This document shows, one piece after another, positions 9,561 through 19,171 of a stretch of DNA of 64,000 nucleotides. Origin of the DNA: Flavobacterium sp. (GTDB lineage: Bacteria; Bacteroidota; Bacteroidia; Flavobacteriales; Flavobacteriaceae); the NCBI RefSeq assembly GCF_024710485.1, contig NZ_JANJUQ010000023.1, forward strand, positions 1-64,000, in the 5' to 3' direction. Each line of letters starts with the position of its first letter. The stretch's first letter is position 1. Position numbers and translations under genes: made by a program. The notes below the pieces were generated by a model. The model was not told the origin of the DNA. It saw only the letters and a list, made by a program, of their open reading frames with translations, and ran no database searches.

Positions 9561-10559
9561 ATGTTCCCATTACAAAGAGGCAGAAGATTACGCGTTAACG
9601 AAAGTATTCGTTCGTTAGTCCGCGAAACTACTTTAAGTCCGGCCGATTTCATGTTTCCCATGTTCATCGCCGAAGGTGAAAATTACCAATCCGAAATTCC
9701 ATCCATGCCGGGCATTTTCCGTCGTTCATTGGATTTAACGGTGGAAGAAGTCAAAGAATTATTCGCTTTAGGCATTCGCGCCGTGAATATTTATGTGAAA
9801 GTCGATGAAAGCTTAAAAGACAACACCGGCAAAGAAGCTTGGAATCCCAACGGATTAATGCAACGCGCCATTCGCGCTATCAAATCGGCTTGTCCGGAAA
9901 TGATTGTCATGCCCGATGTAGCTTTGGATCCATATTCGATTTATGGTCACGATGGCATCATCGAAAACGGTGATGTAGCCAACGATGCCACCAACGACGC
10001 CTTAGTCAAAATGGCCGTTTCCCATGCCCAAGCCGGCGCCGATTTTGTAGCACCCAGCGACATGATGGACGGACGCGTTTTAAGATTACGCCAAGGTTTA
10101 GATGCCGCAGGTTTTCAACAGGTTGGGATTATGAGTTATTCGGCCAAATACGCTTCCGCTTTTTATGGTCCGTTCCGCGATGCATTGGACAGCGCACCAA
10201 GAGAAGCCGATGTAGTCGTTCCCAAAGACAAAAAAACTTACCAAATGGACTACGCCAACCGCATCGAAGCCGTAAAAGAAGCCTTAATGGACGTAGAAGA
10301 AGGCGCTGATATGGTCATGGTCAAACCGGGAATTGCTTACCTAGACATCGTTCGCGAAGTTAAAAATGCCGTGAATGTTCCGGTGACGGTTTTCCACGTA
10401 TCGGGCGAATACGCCATGATTAAAGCCGCTGCCGAAAGAGGTTGGCTCGACCACGACAAAATCATGATGGAGCAGTTAATGTGTATCAAACGCGCCGGTG
10501 CCAGTTTGATTTCGACGTATTTTGCCAAAGAGGCAGCGATTTTATTGAATCAAAAGTAG
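9561..10559 (+). CDS. hemB: Delta-aminolevulinic acid dehydratase (porphobilinogen synthase), non-zinc type
   Basis: It condenses two 5-aminolevulinate molecules to porphobilinogen. The two Schiff-base lysines are Lys196 (in SYSAKYASAFYGPF) and Lys255 (in MVKPGIAYLD). At the position of the catalytic zinc cysteines the protein reads DVALDPYSIYGHDG, without cysteine, which is the magnesium-responsive form of the family. I chose the ATG at 9561 because MFPLQRGRRLR starts the conserved region; the open frame extends 22 codons upstream into non-conserved sequence. It lies last in the hem series although it acts second in the pathway. Confidence 0.96.
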   Translation: MFPLQRGRRLRVNESIRSLVRETTLSPADFMFPMFIAEGENYQSEIPSMPGIFRRSLDLTVEEVKELFALGIRAVNIYVKVDESLKDNTGKEAWNPNGLMQRAIRAIKSACPEMIVMPDVALDPYSIYGHDGIIENGDVANDATNDALVKMAVSHAQAGADFVAPSDMMDGRVLRLRQGLDAAGFQQVGIMSYSAKYASAFYGPFRDALDSAPREADVVVPKDKKTYQMDYANRIEAVKEALMDVEEGADMVMVKPGIAYLDIVREVKNAVNVPVTVFHVSGEYAMIKAAAERGWLDHDKIMMEQLMCIKRAGASLISTYFAKEAAILLNQK

Positions 10560-10621
10560 GAGCGACCCGAGCGATAGCGAATTGGCGTAGCGAATGGCTT
10601 GGGATTAATCAGTCATCTCTA

Positions 10622-10666
10622 TTCCCGCTGTCCGCGCTACAAGGTAGCTTGCTCCCATCGGGGCTA
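10622..10666. repeat. Dispersed repeat family A, short copy
   Basis: The segment starts with TTCCCGCTGTCC and ends with CCCATCGGGGCTA, with a small hairpin-forming middle (GCTACAAGGTAGC). The same two ends recur in the opposite orientation around 20688-20789, with a different middle. It sits between hemB and the cytochrome gene, and AT-poor sequence from 10560 may belong to it. Confidence 0.7.
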
Positions 10667-10696
10667 AAAGAAAAGCGTATTGCATTTTTGTATACT

Positions 10697-11071
10697 ATGA
10701 AAAAGATATTGTTACTATTATTTGTCATCACTTTCGCTTCTTGTAAAAAGGAAGCTGAAGATAATTTCAGTCAACCCAAAACCGACGAAACTGCAGTAGC
10801 CGTTTCCGGAGAAGAATTGTTTTCGGGCAAAGGAACTTGCACCGCATGTCATTTGCCCGACCAAAAAGTCATCGGACCAAGCATAGCCGAAATCGCCAAA
10901 ATCTACAAAGAAAAAAACGGCAGCATCGTAGCCTTCCTCAAAGAAGAAGCCGAGCCGATAGTTGATCCAAGTCAGTATGAAACCATGAAAACCAACTTCG
11001 CCATCACCAAAAAAATGAGTGAAGCCGAGTTGAAAGCTTTAGAAGAGTACATTCTAAGTTTTTCGAAATAG
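10697..11071 (+). CDS. Monohaem cytochrome c lipoprotein
   Basis: The 124-residue protein has a lipoprotein signal peptide with the modified cysteine at about residue 16 (ITFASC) and one haem c site, CTACH (Cys48, Cys51, His52). A downstream methionine in the KTNFAITKKMSEAE region is a plausible sixth ligand. It is a class I cytochrome c, probably an envelope electron carrier for a terminal oxidase; its partner is not visible. The start is the ATG at 10697. A longer frame begins inside hemB and crosses the repeat, and is rejected. It lies downstream of the hem genes but 137 bases of repeat-containing sequence separate it. Confidence 0.88.
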   Translation: MKKILLLLFVITFASCKKEAEDNFSQPKTDETAVAVSGEELFSGKGTCTACHLPDQKVIGPSIAEIAKIYKEKNGSIVAFLKEEAEPIVDPSQYETMKTNFAITKKMSEAELKALEEYILSFSK

Positions 11072-11079
11072 TGTCTCTT

Positions 11080-11155
11080 GTCTTTCCGAATGGAATGAGG
11101 AATCACATAACGGTTTTTGTTTTTGAAGTGTGATTTCTCCTTCGTCGAAATGACA
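11080..11155. repeat. Dispersed palindromic repeat family B, copy 1
   Basis: An imperfect inverted repeat: GTCTTTCCGAATGGAATGAGGAATCACATAA on the left (given here as one arm of two parts around GAATGAGG) and GTGATTTCTCCTTCGTCGAAATGAC on the right. Similar elements occur at 35527-35612 and 60862-60933. It separates the cytochrome gene from ogt. Confidence 0.75.
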
Positions 11156-11186
11156 ATTTTGAGCGTTTATTTGCTACCTTTAGCTC

Positions 11187-11657
11187 ATGGAAACTGCTTT
11201 TATAGAATCGCCTTTAGGAATCACCAAAATTATGGGCGATGCTAATGGTATTGCTGCAATATCAGTATTGAGTGAAGGTGAAAAAACCTCAAAAATTCCG
11301 GAAAGTCTTAAGGAATGTGTTGCCCAACTACAAGAATATTTCAGAGGGGAACGCAAGGAATTCGATTTCAAAATCAATCCGCAAGGCACCGATTTTCAAC
11401 AAAAAGTTTGGCAAGAATTGTTGAACATTCCGTTTGGCAAAACGATGTCTTATCTCGATTTATCCAAGAAATTAGGCGATGTCAAAGCCATCAGGGCCGT
11501 AGCATCGGCTAACGGAAAAAACCCATTGTGGATAGTCGTTCCCTGTCATCGTGTTATTGGTACTGATGGTTCGTTAACGGGTTATGCCGGCGGATTATGG
11601 CGCAAAAAGTGGTTACTGGAACACGAAAGCCCAAGCGTACAACAATCACTTTTTTAA
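11187..11657 (+). CDS. ogt: Methylated-DNA-[protein]-cysteine S-methyltransferase
   Basis: It repairs O6-alkylguanine by moving the alkyl group to its own cysteine in a suicidal reaction. The active-site signature IVVPCHRVIG is present (Cys120), and the helix-turn-helix that inserts into DNA lies just before it (KAIRAVASANGKNP). Length is 156 residues, the single-domain Ogt type without an Ada regulatory half. It is followed after 64 bases by an exonuclease gene on the same strand. Confidence 0.93.
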   Translation: METAFIESPLGITKIMGDANGIAAISVLSEGEKTSKIPESLKECVAQLQEYFRGERKEFDFKINPQGTDFQQKVWQELLNIPFGKTMSYLDLSKKLGDVKAIRAVASANGKNPLWIVVPCHRVIGTDGSLTGYAGGLWRKKWLLEHESPSVQQSLF

Positions 11658-11721
11658 AATTTTTCTTTCATATTTAAAATAAATCCGTACTTTTAAATCA
11701 GTTATTTCTTAATATTTTGTC

Positions 11722-12435
11722 ATGATTGAAAAAATTCCACTCAACAATATACTCTTTCTCGACATCGAAACCGTTCCGGAAGAAGATAACTTCAACGCTT
11801 TAGACGATGAGATGAAACTGCTTTGGGAACAAAAAACCCAATACCAAAGACGCGACGAATACACCCCCGAGGATTTTTACGACCGCGCCGGTATTTGGGC
11901 AGAGTTTGGTAAAATCGTTTGTATTTCCGTTGGGTATTTTGCCAATAAAAACGATATTAGAAATTTTAGAGTTACCTCATTTTTCGGAGAAGAAAAAAAG
12001 ATTCTAAAGGATTTTGCCAATTTGTTAGATACGCATTTCAGCGGTGCGCAGCATTTATTGTGTGGTCACAATGCCAAAGAATTCGACTTTCCGTTTATTG
12101 CCCGCCGCATGATTATCCATCAAATTGCCATTCCCAATAAACTCAATCTATTCGGAAAAAAGCCATGGGAAATCCCGCATTTGGATACTTTAGAATTATG
12201 GAAATTCGGCGATTACAAGCATTTTACCTCTTTAAAACTGTTGACTAAAATATTAGGCATTCCTTCTCCCAAAGGTGATATTGACGGGAGTCAAGTAGCC
12301 CACGTTTTTTATGTAGAAAAAGACATAGACAGAATTGTGACTTACTGTGAAAAAGACGTCATCGCTGTGGCACAAATCTTCCTTCGATTGCGTCGGGAGG
12401 ATTTATTAATAGAAGATGAGATTTTACATGTATAA
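11722..12435 (+). CDS. 3'-5' exonuclease, PolB-like proofreading family
   Basis: The 237-residue protein has the DEDD exonuclease pattern: LFLDIETVPE (Asp14, Glu16) at the start, CGHNAKEFDFPFIARR in the middle and YCEKDVIAVAQIFLR near the end. This matches the stand-alone family related to the proofreading domain of family B DNA polymerases. It probably degrades DNA in repair, but its substrate is not known from sequence. A strong bidirectional terminator follows directly. Confidence 0.87.
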   Translation: MIEKIPLNNILFLDIETVPEEDNFNALDDEMKLLWEQKTQYQRRDEYTPEDFYDRAGIWAEFGKIVCISVGYFANKNDIRNFRVTSFFGEEKKILKDFANLLDTHFSGAQHLLCGHNAKEFDFPFIARRMIIHQIAIPNKLNLFGKKPWEIPHLDTLELWKFGDYKHFTSLKLLTKILGIPSPKGDIDGSQVAHVFYVEKDIDRIVTYCEKDVIAVAQIFLRLRREDLLIEDEILHV

Positions 12436-12464
12436 AAAAGGAGGTCAATTTGACCTCCTTTTTT
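12434..12464. terminator. Bidirectional intrinsic terminator
   Basis: A perfect inverted repeat, AAAAAAGGAGGTCAA followed by its reverse complement, with A- and T-tracts on either side. It overlaps the stop codons of both converging genes, the exonuclease and the subtilase. Confidence 0.92.
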
Positions 12465-15402
12465 AGTTTCTTTTCAGTACTATTTTTTTGGTGATACTAC
12501 CTATACTGTTGTCAATTTGAACCAGATAAACTCCGTCCTGAATTCCATCTAAACCAATAGTTGTTTCTACCTGATTGGTTTCTTGCTTGCAAACCATCCT
12601 ACCTTGTAAATCATAAACCGTTAAAGTTGTTTTTTCATTCAAAGAAGGAATAGTAATAGTCAGAATACCCGATGTTGGGTTCGGATGTAAAATAGTATTT
12701 TGTAGCGGATTATCCGAAACATTCAGTACAGTGGGTTGAACGCGACAAATATTAAGGCTAAAATTAGTGATAGCACCGCCGTCTTCATTGTATGGATCGA
12801 TTACACGTAACACCCAAATACCGTTGGCATTCAAATTGTTTAAAGCACTCAGATTGTCCAGAGGTGCTATAAGACCACTGATTGCCGGATTGCCAATACA
12901 AGAAGGACCGCCACCAGCATCGTCATAAGTGCAATTGATATTGTCTTCACCACCACAAGCTTCTTGTTGAAGCATGATTACAGGACTTCCTATACTAGCC
13001 GGACCTTCCAATGTAATGGTTAAATCTTGTACCCAAGTATGGTTAATGGCTACATTAACATTGAGATCCCCTATACTATAATCTCCTGTAACGGTTACCG
13101 GCACAAAAGCTTCTGAATTAGCTACCTGAGCAATAGCGGCATTGGAGTAATCATTGGCAGTAAAATTTACATCACAAAACAAATTACCGGTTGTAAAATT
13201 ATAAAAAGAGGCACTGTTGATGGAAACGCTCCCACAATTGTTCATTGGAACTACTCTCCAAAAATAACGTGTCGCTTGGCTTAAACCATTGATGGTATAT
13301 GAATTAGTGTTCACATATTCATCCGCTATTAAGCTGGAAAAGTTATTAAACAAGGATACCTGAACATGATAGCTTATGGCATTCGCTTGTGCAGCCCAAT
13401 TAAGGTTAACAGTTGTAGACAAACCATTTTGTCCATCCGTTGGGGAAGCAATTGCAATAGGTTGAAAAGAGGCACTGTAAACACGCAATGTTTTGTATCT
13501 GGTTTCTATTTCTGAACCATTAGAACCACGGATACCTACATAATACTCACCAGGAGTCACATTCGATAAACCGGAAATCGTCATAGTAACTAGTCCGTTA
13601 GCACTCATGGAACTTGGAGAAAAGCTTGCAGTGGCACCAACCGGTAATCCAACCGCTGAGAAGTTTGTTGTACCGGCTCCTACTTGAGCGTAGTTAAAAG
13701 TGTAAGTCGCATTTTGCGTAGAGCATACAGTTAAATCGGCTGAGTTAGAATTCAATGAGAAAGCAGAACTAATTCCTGTAACCACTAGAGAAAATCTTTG
13801 ACTTCCGGTAACTAAATTACCTTTGTGAGTAACAGTGATAACATATTCTCCGGCAGGTGGATTGTCAATTTTAATTAATTCAACATTATCAACATTATTA
13901 TCAGAATTTCTAACAGCCGGAACAGTTGGGCCGCTAAGTTTCCAAGGATAATAAGTAATTCCGTTTCTGGTAATTCTGATATCCAAATCATTCACTAAAA
14001 CCGGAGTAGGATCATTAGGACCATTAACCCCGGAATTAATAGGTCCCGGTAAATCTGTCCAAGTTATAGAGGCCATGAGCGGAGTGGTTCCACTTGAGTT
14101 TATCGTTGTAGTATACGTTTGATTGTTGTTCAAATTCTCTTCAGAAACCCATGAAGTAAGACCATTATTGCTCAAAGTTTCAGCGGCACGTTTAGCGTTC
14201 AATAATCCCCAACCAAATATGGCATCTGGTCCGACCAAACCGGCATCGTCAGCAGTATGACAGGCCAATCCCTTTAAAGTGGCAGCACGCATGAAATTAG
14301 TTGTCAAGTTTCGGTAGTGTTGTTGTAAAAGAATCAGTGTTCCGGCTACATTTGGAGAAGACATTGAAGTACCGCTTAAGGTTGCAGTTCCTATATCACT
14401 GGAATTACTGGTTGATATTACACTGGTTCCGTTTCCTGTAATGTCAGGTTTAATGCGCAGATCATCTGTTGGTCCTTGGCTGCTGGAACCATTGATTGTT
14501 ATGTTTCCGATTACATTTCCGGTTGAGCCAATTAAAACATCTAAACAATTGGCTACAACCAAGTTATTTTTAGCGGTTTTGTCTCCTACAAGTTTATCAT
14601 ATCCAAAAGTAATCGGGTCGCTGTTGTCATTGTTACCACCATCATTCCCTGCCGACATAACCGCCAAGTAATAAGGTGCGTTATAGGCTACATCGTCCCA
14701 TTCATTGGCACCAAAAGTATAAGAACCGATATACCAAGAGGGTAAAGTGTTTCCGTTATTAGTAATGGGTGTTCCGTAAGAGTGGTTTGAAACTAACATT
14801 CCCATTTGGGCTTCTGAGATGGCTTCTGCTACATCGTCGTTCCAATCAAAAGTTCTGGCTAAAGCTTGGGGAGCCATTCCTTTTACAGAAGCAGGACTAC
14901 CACTTGCAACCATAGTACCGGTAACATGCGTGGCGTGACCACTAGTCCCCGAACTGGTTTCATCTACTACAGTAACTCTTCCTTCAAATGCAAAATGACT
15001 GGATCTAACATTACCACCATCCCAAACTCTGGCAGTCATACCTTGTCCGTTTAGATTTAATCCCATTGAGCCTGTACTGTGTAAAAAACTTGCTCGTGTA
15101 GTTAATGCAGCATTGACATTTTCAGTAGAATAATAAATCGGATAACCATCAGGAGTTAATCGCATTAACTCTAATAGATTACCGTCCTCTTTTTTTACAA
15201 ATAATGGCCAACCTTTGGCTACTGCTTGCGCTTGGGCTTTCTCTTTTTCAGCTTTAGCTATTTTCCGATAATGCGCTTCTTTAGCTTTTAATTGAGCCAT
15301 ATCGTATTGGGCGGTAATTGTTTTAACTTCTTCAGGCGTTTGCCCGAAAACCGGAGTAGAAACTAACGCCAATAGCATTAAAGGTAGTAAATGATTTTTC
15401 AT
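12463..15402 (-). CDS. Secreted S8 (subtilisin-like) serine peptidase with T9SS sorting domain
   Basis: A 979-residue exported protease. A signal peptide occupies residues 1-20 (ending VSTPVFG). The catalytic triad is Asp128 (ARVWDGG), His156 (SGHATHVTG) and Ser346 (SGTSMSSPNVAG). A fibronectin III-like module lies at about 650-750, followed by a P-domain-like region (CDVNFTAND to FSLNICR). The end carries the type A T9SS sorting domain, with HPNPTSG and a terminal GVYLVQI...KKIVLKRN. It should cross the outer membrane through type IX secretion. The ATG at 15402 is chosen because the signal peptide begins there; an upstream TTG adds 13 unrelated residues. The gene stands alone. Confidence 0.95.
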   Translation of the reverse strand: MKNHLLPLMLLALVSTPVFGQTPEEVKTITAQYDMAQLKAKEAHYRKIAKAEKEKAQAQAVAKGWPLFVKKEDGNLLELMRLTPDGYPIYYSTENVNAALTTRASFLHSTGSMGLNLNGQGMTARVWDGGNVRSSHFAFEGRVTVVDETSSGTSGHATHVTGTMVASGSPASVKGMAPQALARTFDWNDDVAEAISEAQMGMLVSNHSYGTPITNNGNTLPSWYIGSYTFGANEWDDVAYNAPYYLAVMSAGNDGGNNDNSDPITFGYDKLVGDKTAKNNLVVANCLDVLIGSTGNVIGNITINGSSSQGPTDDLRIKPDITGNGTSVISTSNSSDIGTATLSGTSMSSPNVAGTLILLQQHYRNLTTNFMRAATLKGLACHTADDAGLVGPDAIFGWGLLNAKRAAETLSNNGLTSWVSEENLNNNQTYTTTINSSGTTPLMASITWTDLPGPINSGVNGPNDPTPVLVNDLDIRITRNGITYYPWKLSGPTVPAVRNSDNNVDNVELIKIDNPPAGEYVITVTHKGNLVTGSQRFSLVVTGISSAFSLNSNSADLTVCSTQNATYTFNYAQVGAGTTNFSAVGLPVGATASFSPSSMSANGLVTMTISGLSNVTPGEYYVGIRGSNGSEIETRYKTLRVYSASFQPIAIASPTDGQNGLSTTVNLNWAAQANAISYHVQVSLFNNFSSLIADEYVNTNSYTINGLSQATRYFWRVVPMNNCGSVSINSASFYNFTTGNLFCDVNFTANDYSNAAIAQVANSEAFVPVTVTGDYSIGDLNVNVAINHTWVQDLTITLEGPASIGSPVIMLQQEACGGEDNINCTYDDAGGGPSCIGNPAISGLIAPLDNLSALNNLNANGIWVLRVIDPYNEDGGAITNFSLNICRVQPTVLNVSDNPLQNTILHPNPTSGILTITIPSLNEKTTLTVYDLQGRMVCKQETNQVETTIGLDGIQDGVYLVQIDNSIGSITKKIVLKRN

Positions 15403-15438
15403 AGTTTGTTGTCCAAAAATGTAGTTATTTAAAGGCCA

Positions 15439-15446
15439 CAAATATA
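15439..15446 (-). promoter_or_regulatory. Possible subtilase promoter -7 element
   Basis: On the minus strand the sequence reads TATATTTG, matching TAnnTTTG, 36 bases upstream of the chosen start. No clear -33 TTG is seen. The 224-base region to 15626 also holds the start region of the divergent membrane protein gene. Confidence 0.4.
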
Positions 15447-15626
15447 TAAATCCTAACGGATTGCAGGATACTTTTAGAAAATAATCATAAAAATTTATAA
15501 ATTGTTTAATTATTTTTAATCAATCAAAAAAAAATTAACAAAAGGTTCTGACCGTGTTAATCGATTCCTTCTAAATAATTTTCCTCTGCATTTTCAGAAA
15601 TAGTATATTTACCGAAAAACAATAGT

Positions 15627-17066
15627 ATGGTTTTAAGTAGATTCTGGTTGGTCATTTTCGTGGCTTCCATTGCTTTTGTAATGTTCAGTTTATTTTCCGG
15701 AGATAGTTATTCTATTGATTATGTCTTGAACGGAAAAAAAGACGATCCGATTTTGGTTTCGGAAAAATACTTAAACGAAATCCCGAAATTTATCCAAGAC
15801 AGCATCCAAAAAAGCGAGGAAAAATCGTTTGTCCTTAATAAAAATGTTTTAAATGCAGACACCACTTATGTCTTCAAAAACCAAACGGTAAAAATTTACA
15901 GCGGCATTCAAAAATCGGATGGGTTACTGCCGACGTGTAAAAACAGTTTGCTCGATTTAATTATCCCTCTTATTGCTTATTTGGCCTTCTTTTGCGGGTT
16001 AATGGAATTGTTGATTGTTTCCGGAGCCGCCGAAAAACTGGCTAAAAGATTAAGTCCGGTTTTCGCCAAAGTCTTTCCTTCAGTACCTAAAAACCACGAA
16101 TCTATATCGTACATGACTTTAAACTTTGCCGCCAATTTCCTCGGATTGGATTCGGCCGCGACACCTTTTGGTTTAAAAGCCATGCAAAGTTTACAGGAAA
16201 TCAATCCGGAAAAAGAAAAAGCCAGCGATGCCCAAATCATGTTTATGTGTTTGCACGCTGCCGGATTAACCTTAATTCCAACTTCTATTATCGGGTATCG
16301 CGCTGCAGAAAACGCTGCCAATCCGGCCGATGTGATGTTGCCGTGTATCATTACTTCTTTTATCGGAACCATAGCGGCCATGATTATTGTTGGTATCCGC
16401 CAAAAAATCAATTTCATGAGCGCTACTTTAATTGTGGCTTTGATGACAGTAATCGCTGCCATAGTTGGTTTGTTGTTTTACATTAATGGTTTGGATTTGG
16501 TAGGCAAAAACTTTTTTACCGCCAATTTATCCGGGTTGATGTTAGTTGGTATTATTGCTTTTACCTTGGTGTTTTCTTTTATCAATGAGAAAAAGTTTGT
16601 GGATAAAAGCACCACTATTTTCGACGCATTTGTAACCGGTGCCAATAATGGTTTGCAAACCGGAGTTAAAATTTTCCCTTATGTAATGGGTATGTTGGTG
16701 GCCATTTCTTTCTTCAGAAACAGTGGTCTTTTTGAAATCATCAGCAATTGGATTTCGTTTGCTTTTTCCAATATCGGGGTGAGTAAACAAATCACCGATT
16801 CCTTACCTGTGGCCATGCTACGCCCTTTTAGTTCCGGTGGTTCACGTGGTTTTATGATTGACGCGATGCGTAACTTCGGCCCCGATTCGTTTACCGGGCG
16901 TTTGAGTTGTATTTTCCAATGTAGTGCCGAAACTACGTTTTATGTGATTGCAGTCTACTTCGGAAGTATCAATGTAAAAAATACTCGATACACGCTTGGC
17001 ACTATGCTTTTAGTGGATTTAATCTGTGTGATTACAGCGATTTTTGTAGCGAGTTGGTTTTTTTAG
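15627..17066 (+). CDS. Fused SpmA/SpmB nucleoside-recognition membrane protein
   Basis: The 479-residue protein has many hydrophobic segments. It joins two gate domains that are separate SpmA and SpmB proteins in Bacillus. The SpmA-like half has LNFAANFLGLDSAATPFGLKAM near residue 170, and the SpmB-like half has VAMLRPFSSGGSRGFM near 395. A periplasmic insertion follows the first membrane helix. In sporulating bacteria these proteins affect spore core dehydration; the role in non-spore-formers is unknown and probably concerns solute transport. It is followed by fumarase after 91 bases. Confidence 0.85.
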   Translation: MVLSRFWLVIFVASIAFVMFSLFSGDSYSIDYVLNGKKDDPILVSEKYLNEIPKFIQDSIQKSEEKSFVLNKNVLNADTTYVFKNQTVKIYSGIQKSDGLLPTCKNSLLDLIIPLIAYLAFFCGLMELLIVSGAAEKLAKRLSPVFAKVFPSVPKNHESISYMTLNFAANFLGLDSAATPFGLKAMQSLQEINPEKEKASDAQIMFMCLHAAGLTLIPTSIIGYRAAENAANPADVMLPCIITSFIGTIAAMIIVGIRQKINFMSATLIVALMTVIAAIVGLLFYINGLDLVGKNFFTANLSGLMLVGIIAFTLVFSFINEKKFVDKSTTIFDAFVTGANNGLQTGVKIFPYVMGMLVAISFFRNSGLFEIISNWISFAFSNIGVSKQITDSLPVAMLRPFSSGGSRGFMIDAMRNFGPDSFTGRLSCIFQCSAETTFYVIAVYFGSINVKNTRYTLGTMLLVDLICVITAIFVASWFF

Positions 17067-17127
17067 TAGATGATTGGGTGTACATTAATTTAGCAACTAT
17101 TTCATTTCAGCAATCGAGCACTTTGCT

Positions 17128-17135
17128 TAACTTTG
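17128..17135 (+). promoter_or_regulatory. Possible fumarase promoter -7 element
   Basis: TAACTTTG matches the TAnnTTTG consensus and is 23 bases upstream of the fumarase start. The -33 element is not clear. Confidence 0.45.
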
Positions 17136-17157
17136 TCGTTTAAACTAACACACCAAA

Positions 17158-18759
17158 ATGGACTTTATATACCAAGATCCGTATCCTATTTTGAAAGACG
17201 ATACGCAATACAAAAAAATCACTTCCGAGTACGTAAAAACCGAACAATTAGGCGACCGAGAAATCCTAACCGTTGACCCTAAAGGATTGGAATTGTTAGC
17301 ACAAGAAGCGATGACAGATGTGTCATTTATGCTGCGTACTTCACATTTACAGAAATTGCAAAACATTCTAAACGATCCGGAAGCGACGGATAACGACCGA
17401 TTCGTAGCCTACAACTTATTGCAAAATGCAGCAGTTGCCGTGGAAGGTGAATTACCCTCTTGTCAAGATACCGGAACGGCCATTGTGATGGCAAAAAAGG
17501 GCGAAAATGTTTATACCGGTGAAGATGATGCCGAATGGTTGTCGAAGGGCATTTTCAACTCCTACCAAATGAAAAACCTGCGTTACTCTCAAATCGTGCC
17601 GATTTCGATGTTTGAGGAGAAAAACTCCGGTTCGAATCTTCCGGCACAGATTGATATTTATGCCAAAAAAGGAGCGAGCTATGAATTTTTGTTTTTGGCC
17701 AAAGGCGGCGGAAGTGCCAACAAAACTTTCTTATACCAAAAAACCAAATCGCTCTTAAACGAAAAATCGATGGATGAATTCATCCGCGAAAAAATAAAAG
17801 ATTTAGGCACTTCGGCTTGTCCGCCCTATCACTTGGCTTTAGTCATTGGCGGTACTTCGGCAGAAGCCAACTTGGCTGCCGTGAAAAAAGCGTCAGCAGG
17901 TTATTTTGATAACTTACCAACGACCGGCAACATGGCCGGTCAGGCGTTTCGCGACTTAGAATGGGAGCAAAGGGTATTACAAATTTGCCAAGAAAGTGCT
18001 ATAGGTGCTCAGTTTGGCGGTAAGTATTTTGCCCATGATGTCCGCGTTATTCGTTTGCCAAGACACGCTGCTTCTTGTCCGGTTGGCTTGGGCGTTTCAT
18101 GTTCGGCCGATAGAAATATCAAAGCCAAAATTACCAAAGACGGTATTTTCTTGGAGCAGTTGGAAACCAATCCGCAACAGTTTCTACCGGCAGTGCCGCC
18201 GCATTTGGAAGCACCGGTGGAAATTGATTTGAACCGACCAATGAGCGAAATCTTGGCCGAGTTAAGCAAATATCCAATCAAAACCCGATTGAAATTAAAC
18301 GGAACCGTAATAGTAGCTCGTGATATTGCACACGCCAAAATCAAAGAATTACTCGATGCCGGTAAACCAATGCCGGAGTATTTCAAAAATCATCCGGTGT
18401 ATTACGCCGGTCCTGCTAAAACGCCGGAAGGCATGCCATCAGGAAGTTTTGGACCAACTACTGCAGGCCGTATGGATGTGTATGTAGACGAATTCCAAAG
18501 CCACGGCGGCAGCATGATTATGTTGGCCAAAGGCAATCGCAGTAAAGACGTAATGAATGCTTGTAAAAAATACGGTGGCTTCTATTTAGGGTCTATTGGC
18601 GGACCGGCAGCTATTTTGGCCAAAGAAAATATTTTGAAAGTTGAGGTAGTGGATTTCGAAGAATTAGGTATGGAAGCTGTTCGCAAAATCACCGTGAAAG
18701 ATTTCCCGGCGTTTATCATTACAGACGACAAAGGAAACGACTTCTTTGCTAATTTATAA
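17158..18759 (+). CDS. fumA: Fumarate hydratase, class I (iron-sulfur)
   Basis: It interconverts fumarate and malate in the citric acid cycle using an oxygen-labile [4Fe-4S] cluster. The protein is a single chain of 533 residues with both parts of the class I enzyme. A conserved cluster cysteine lies in [10 protein letters not shown] (Cys102), and [16 protein letters not shown] near 219 and GVSCSADRN near 317 supply further cysteines. The C-terminal half contains [12 protein letters not shown]. The symbol follows the Escherichia coli class I enzymes and could equally be fumB. A small unknown gene follows by one base. Confidence 0.94.
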   Translation: MDFIYQDPYPILKDDTQYKKITSEYVKTEQLGDREILTVDPKGLELLAQEAMTDVSFMLRTSHLQKLQNILNDPEATDNDRFVAYNLLQNAAVAVEGELPSCQDTGTAIVMAKKGENVYTGEDDAEWLSKGIFNSYQMKNLRYSQIVPISMFEEKNSGSNLPAQIDIYAKKGASYEFLFLAKGGGSANKTFLYQKTKSLLNEKSMDEFIREKIKDLGTSACPPYHLALVIGGTSAEANLAAVKKASAGYFDNLPTTGNMAGQAFRDLEWEQRVLQICQESAIGAQFGGKYFAHDVRVIRLPRHAASCPVGLGVSCSADRNIKAKITKDGIFLEQLETNPQQFLPAVPPHLEAPVEIDLNRPMSEILAELSKYPIKTRLKLNGTVIVARDIAHAKIKELLDAGKPMPEYFKNHPVYYAGPAKTPEGMPSGSFGPTTAGRMDVYVDEFQSHGGSMIMLAKGNRSKDVMNACKKYGGFYLGSIGGPAAILAKENILKVEVVDFEELGMEAVRKITVKDFPAFIITDDKGNDFFANL

Positions 18760-18760
18760 G

Positions 18761-19156
18761 ATGTTGTTTACCGATACTTTTTCCGAATTCTACAACAACG
18801 TCAAAGACAGTTTGACCGATGGTACTTTTGCCAAACTGACCTTGGCTAAAACCATCGGCAACACTGATTTGATGAACATTTATGTGCGTCCGATTGTTGA
18901 AGAAGAGGTTCTGAAATTAGAATTGAAGTACAAATTCCAAAGAGAAGAAATTGACGAAATCCATACGATTGATTCGGCCTTTTCCAGATTATTGGAGTTT
19001 ATCAACAATCCGTTTTTGTCGGCCATATTGTTCACTACCGAATTTGATTTGGTGTACAAGCTCAATAAAAAACGAGCTGTCAGCATCACCGAAGCTGCTC
19101 CGAGTTTTGCCCACGCTTCGCCGGTGTTGTTGGAATATTTAGATCAGCAACAGTAA
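18761..19156 (+). CDS. Small protein of unknown function downstream of fumarase
   Basis: I do not recognise this 131-residue protein. It has no signal peptide, membrane segment or cysteine cluster and looks like a soluble, mostly helical cytoplasmic protein (LFTDTFSEFYNNVKDSL at the start). It begins one base after the fumarase stop codon, so the two are almost certainly cotranscribed. A strong terminator follows at 19172. The longer frame from a TTG at 18746 overlaps fumarase and is less likely. Function is unknown. Confidence 0.8.
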   Translation: MLFTDTFSEFYNNVKDSLTDGTFAKLTLAKTIGNTDLMNIYVRPIVEEEVLKLELKYKFQREEIDEIHTIDSAFSRLLEFINNPFLSAILFTTEFDLVYKLNKKRAVSITEAAPSFAHASPVLLEYLDQQQ

Positions 19157-19171
19157 TTGTAGATCATGAAA

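Noticed and set aside
10442..10696. Long N-terminal extension of the cytochrome c gene
   Set aside because: It overlaps hemB and crosses repeat family A; the lipoprotein signal peptide starts at 10697.
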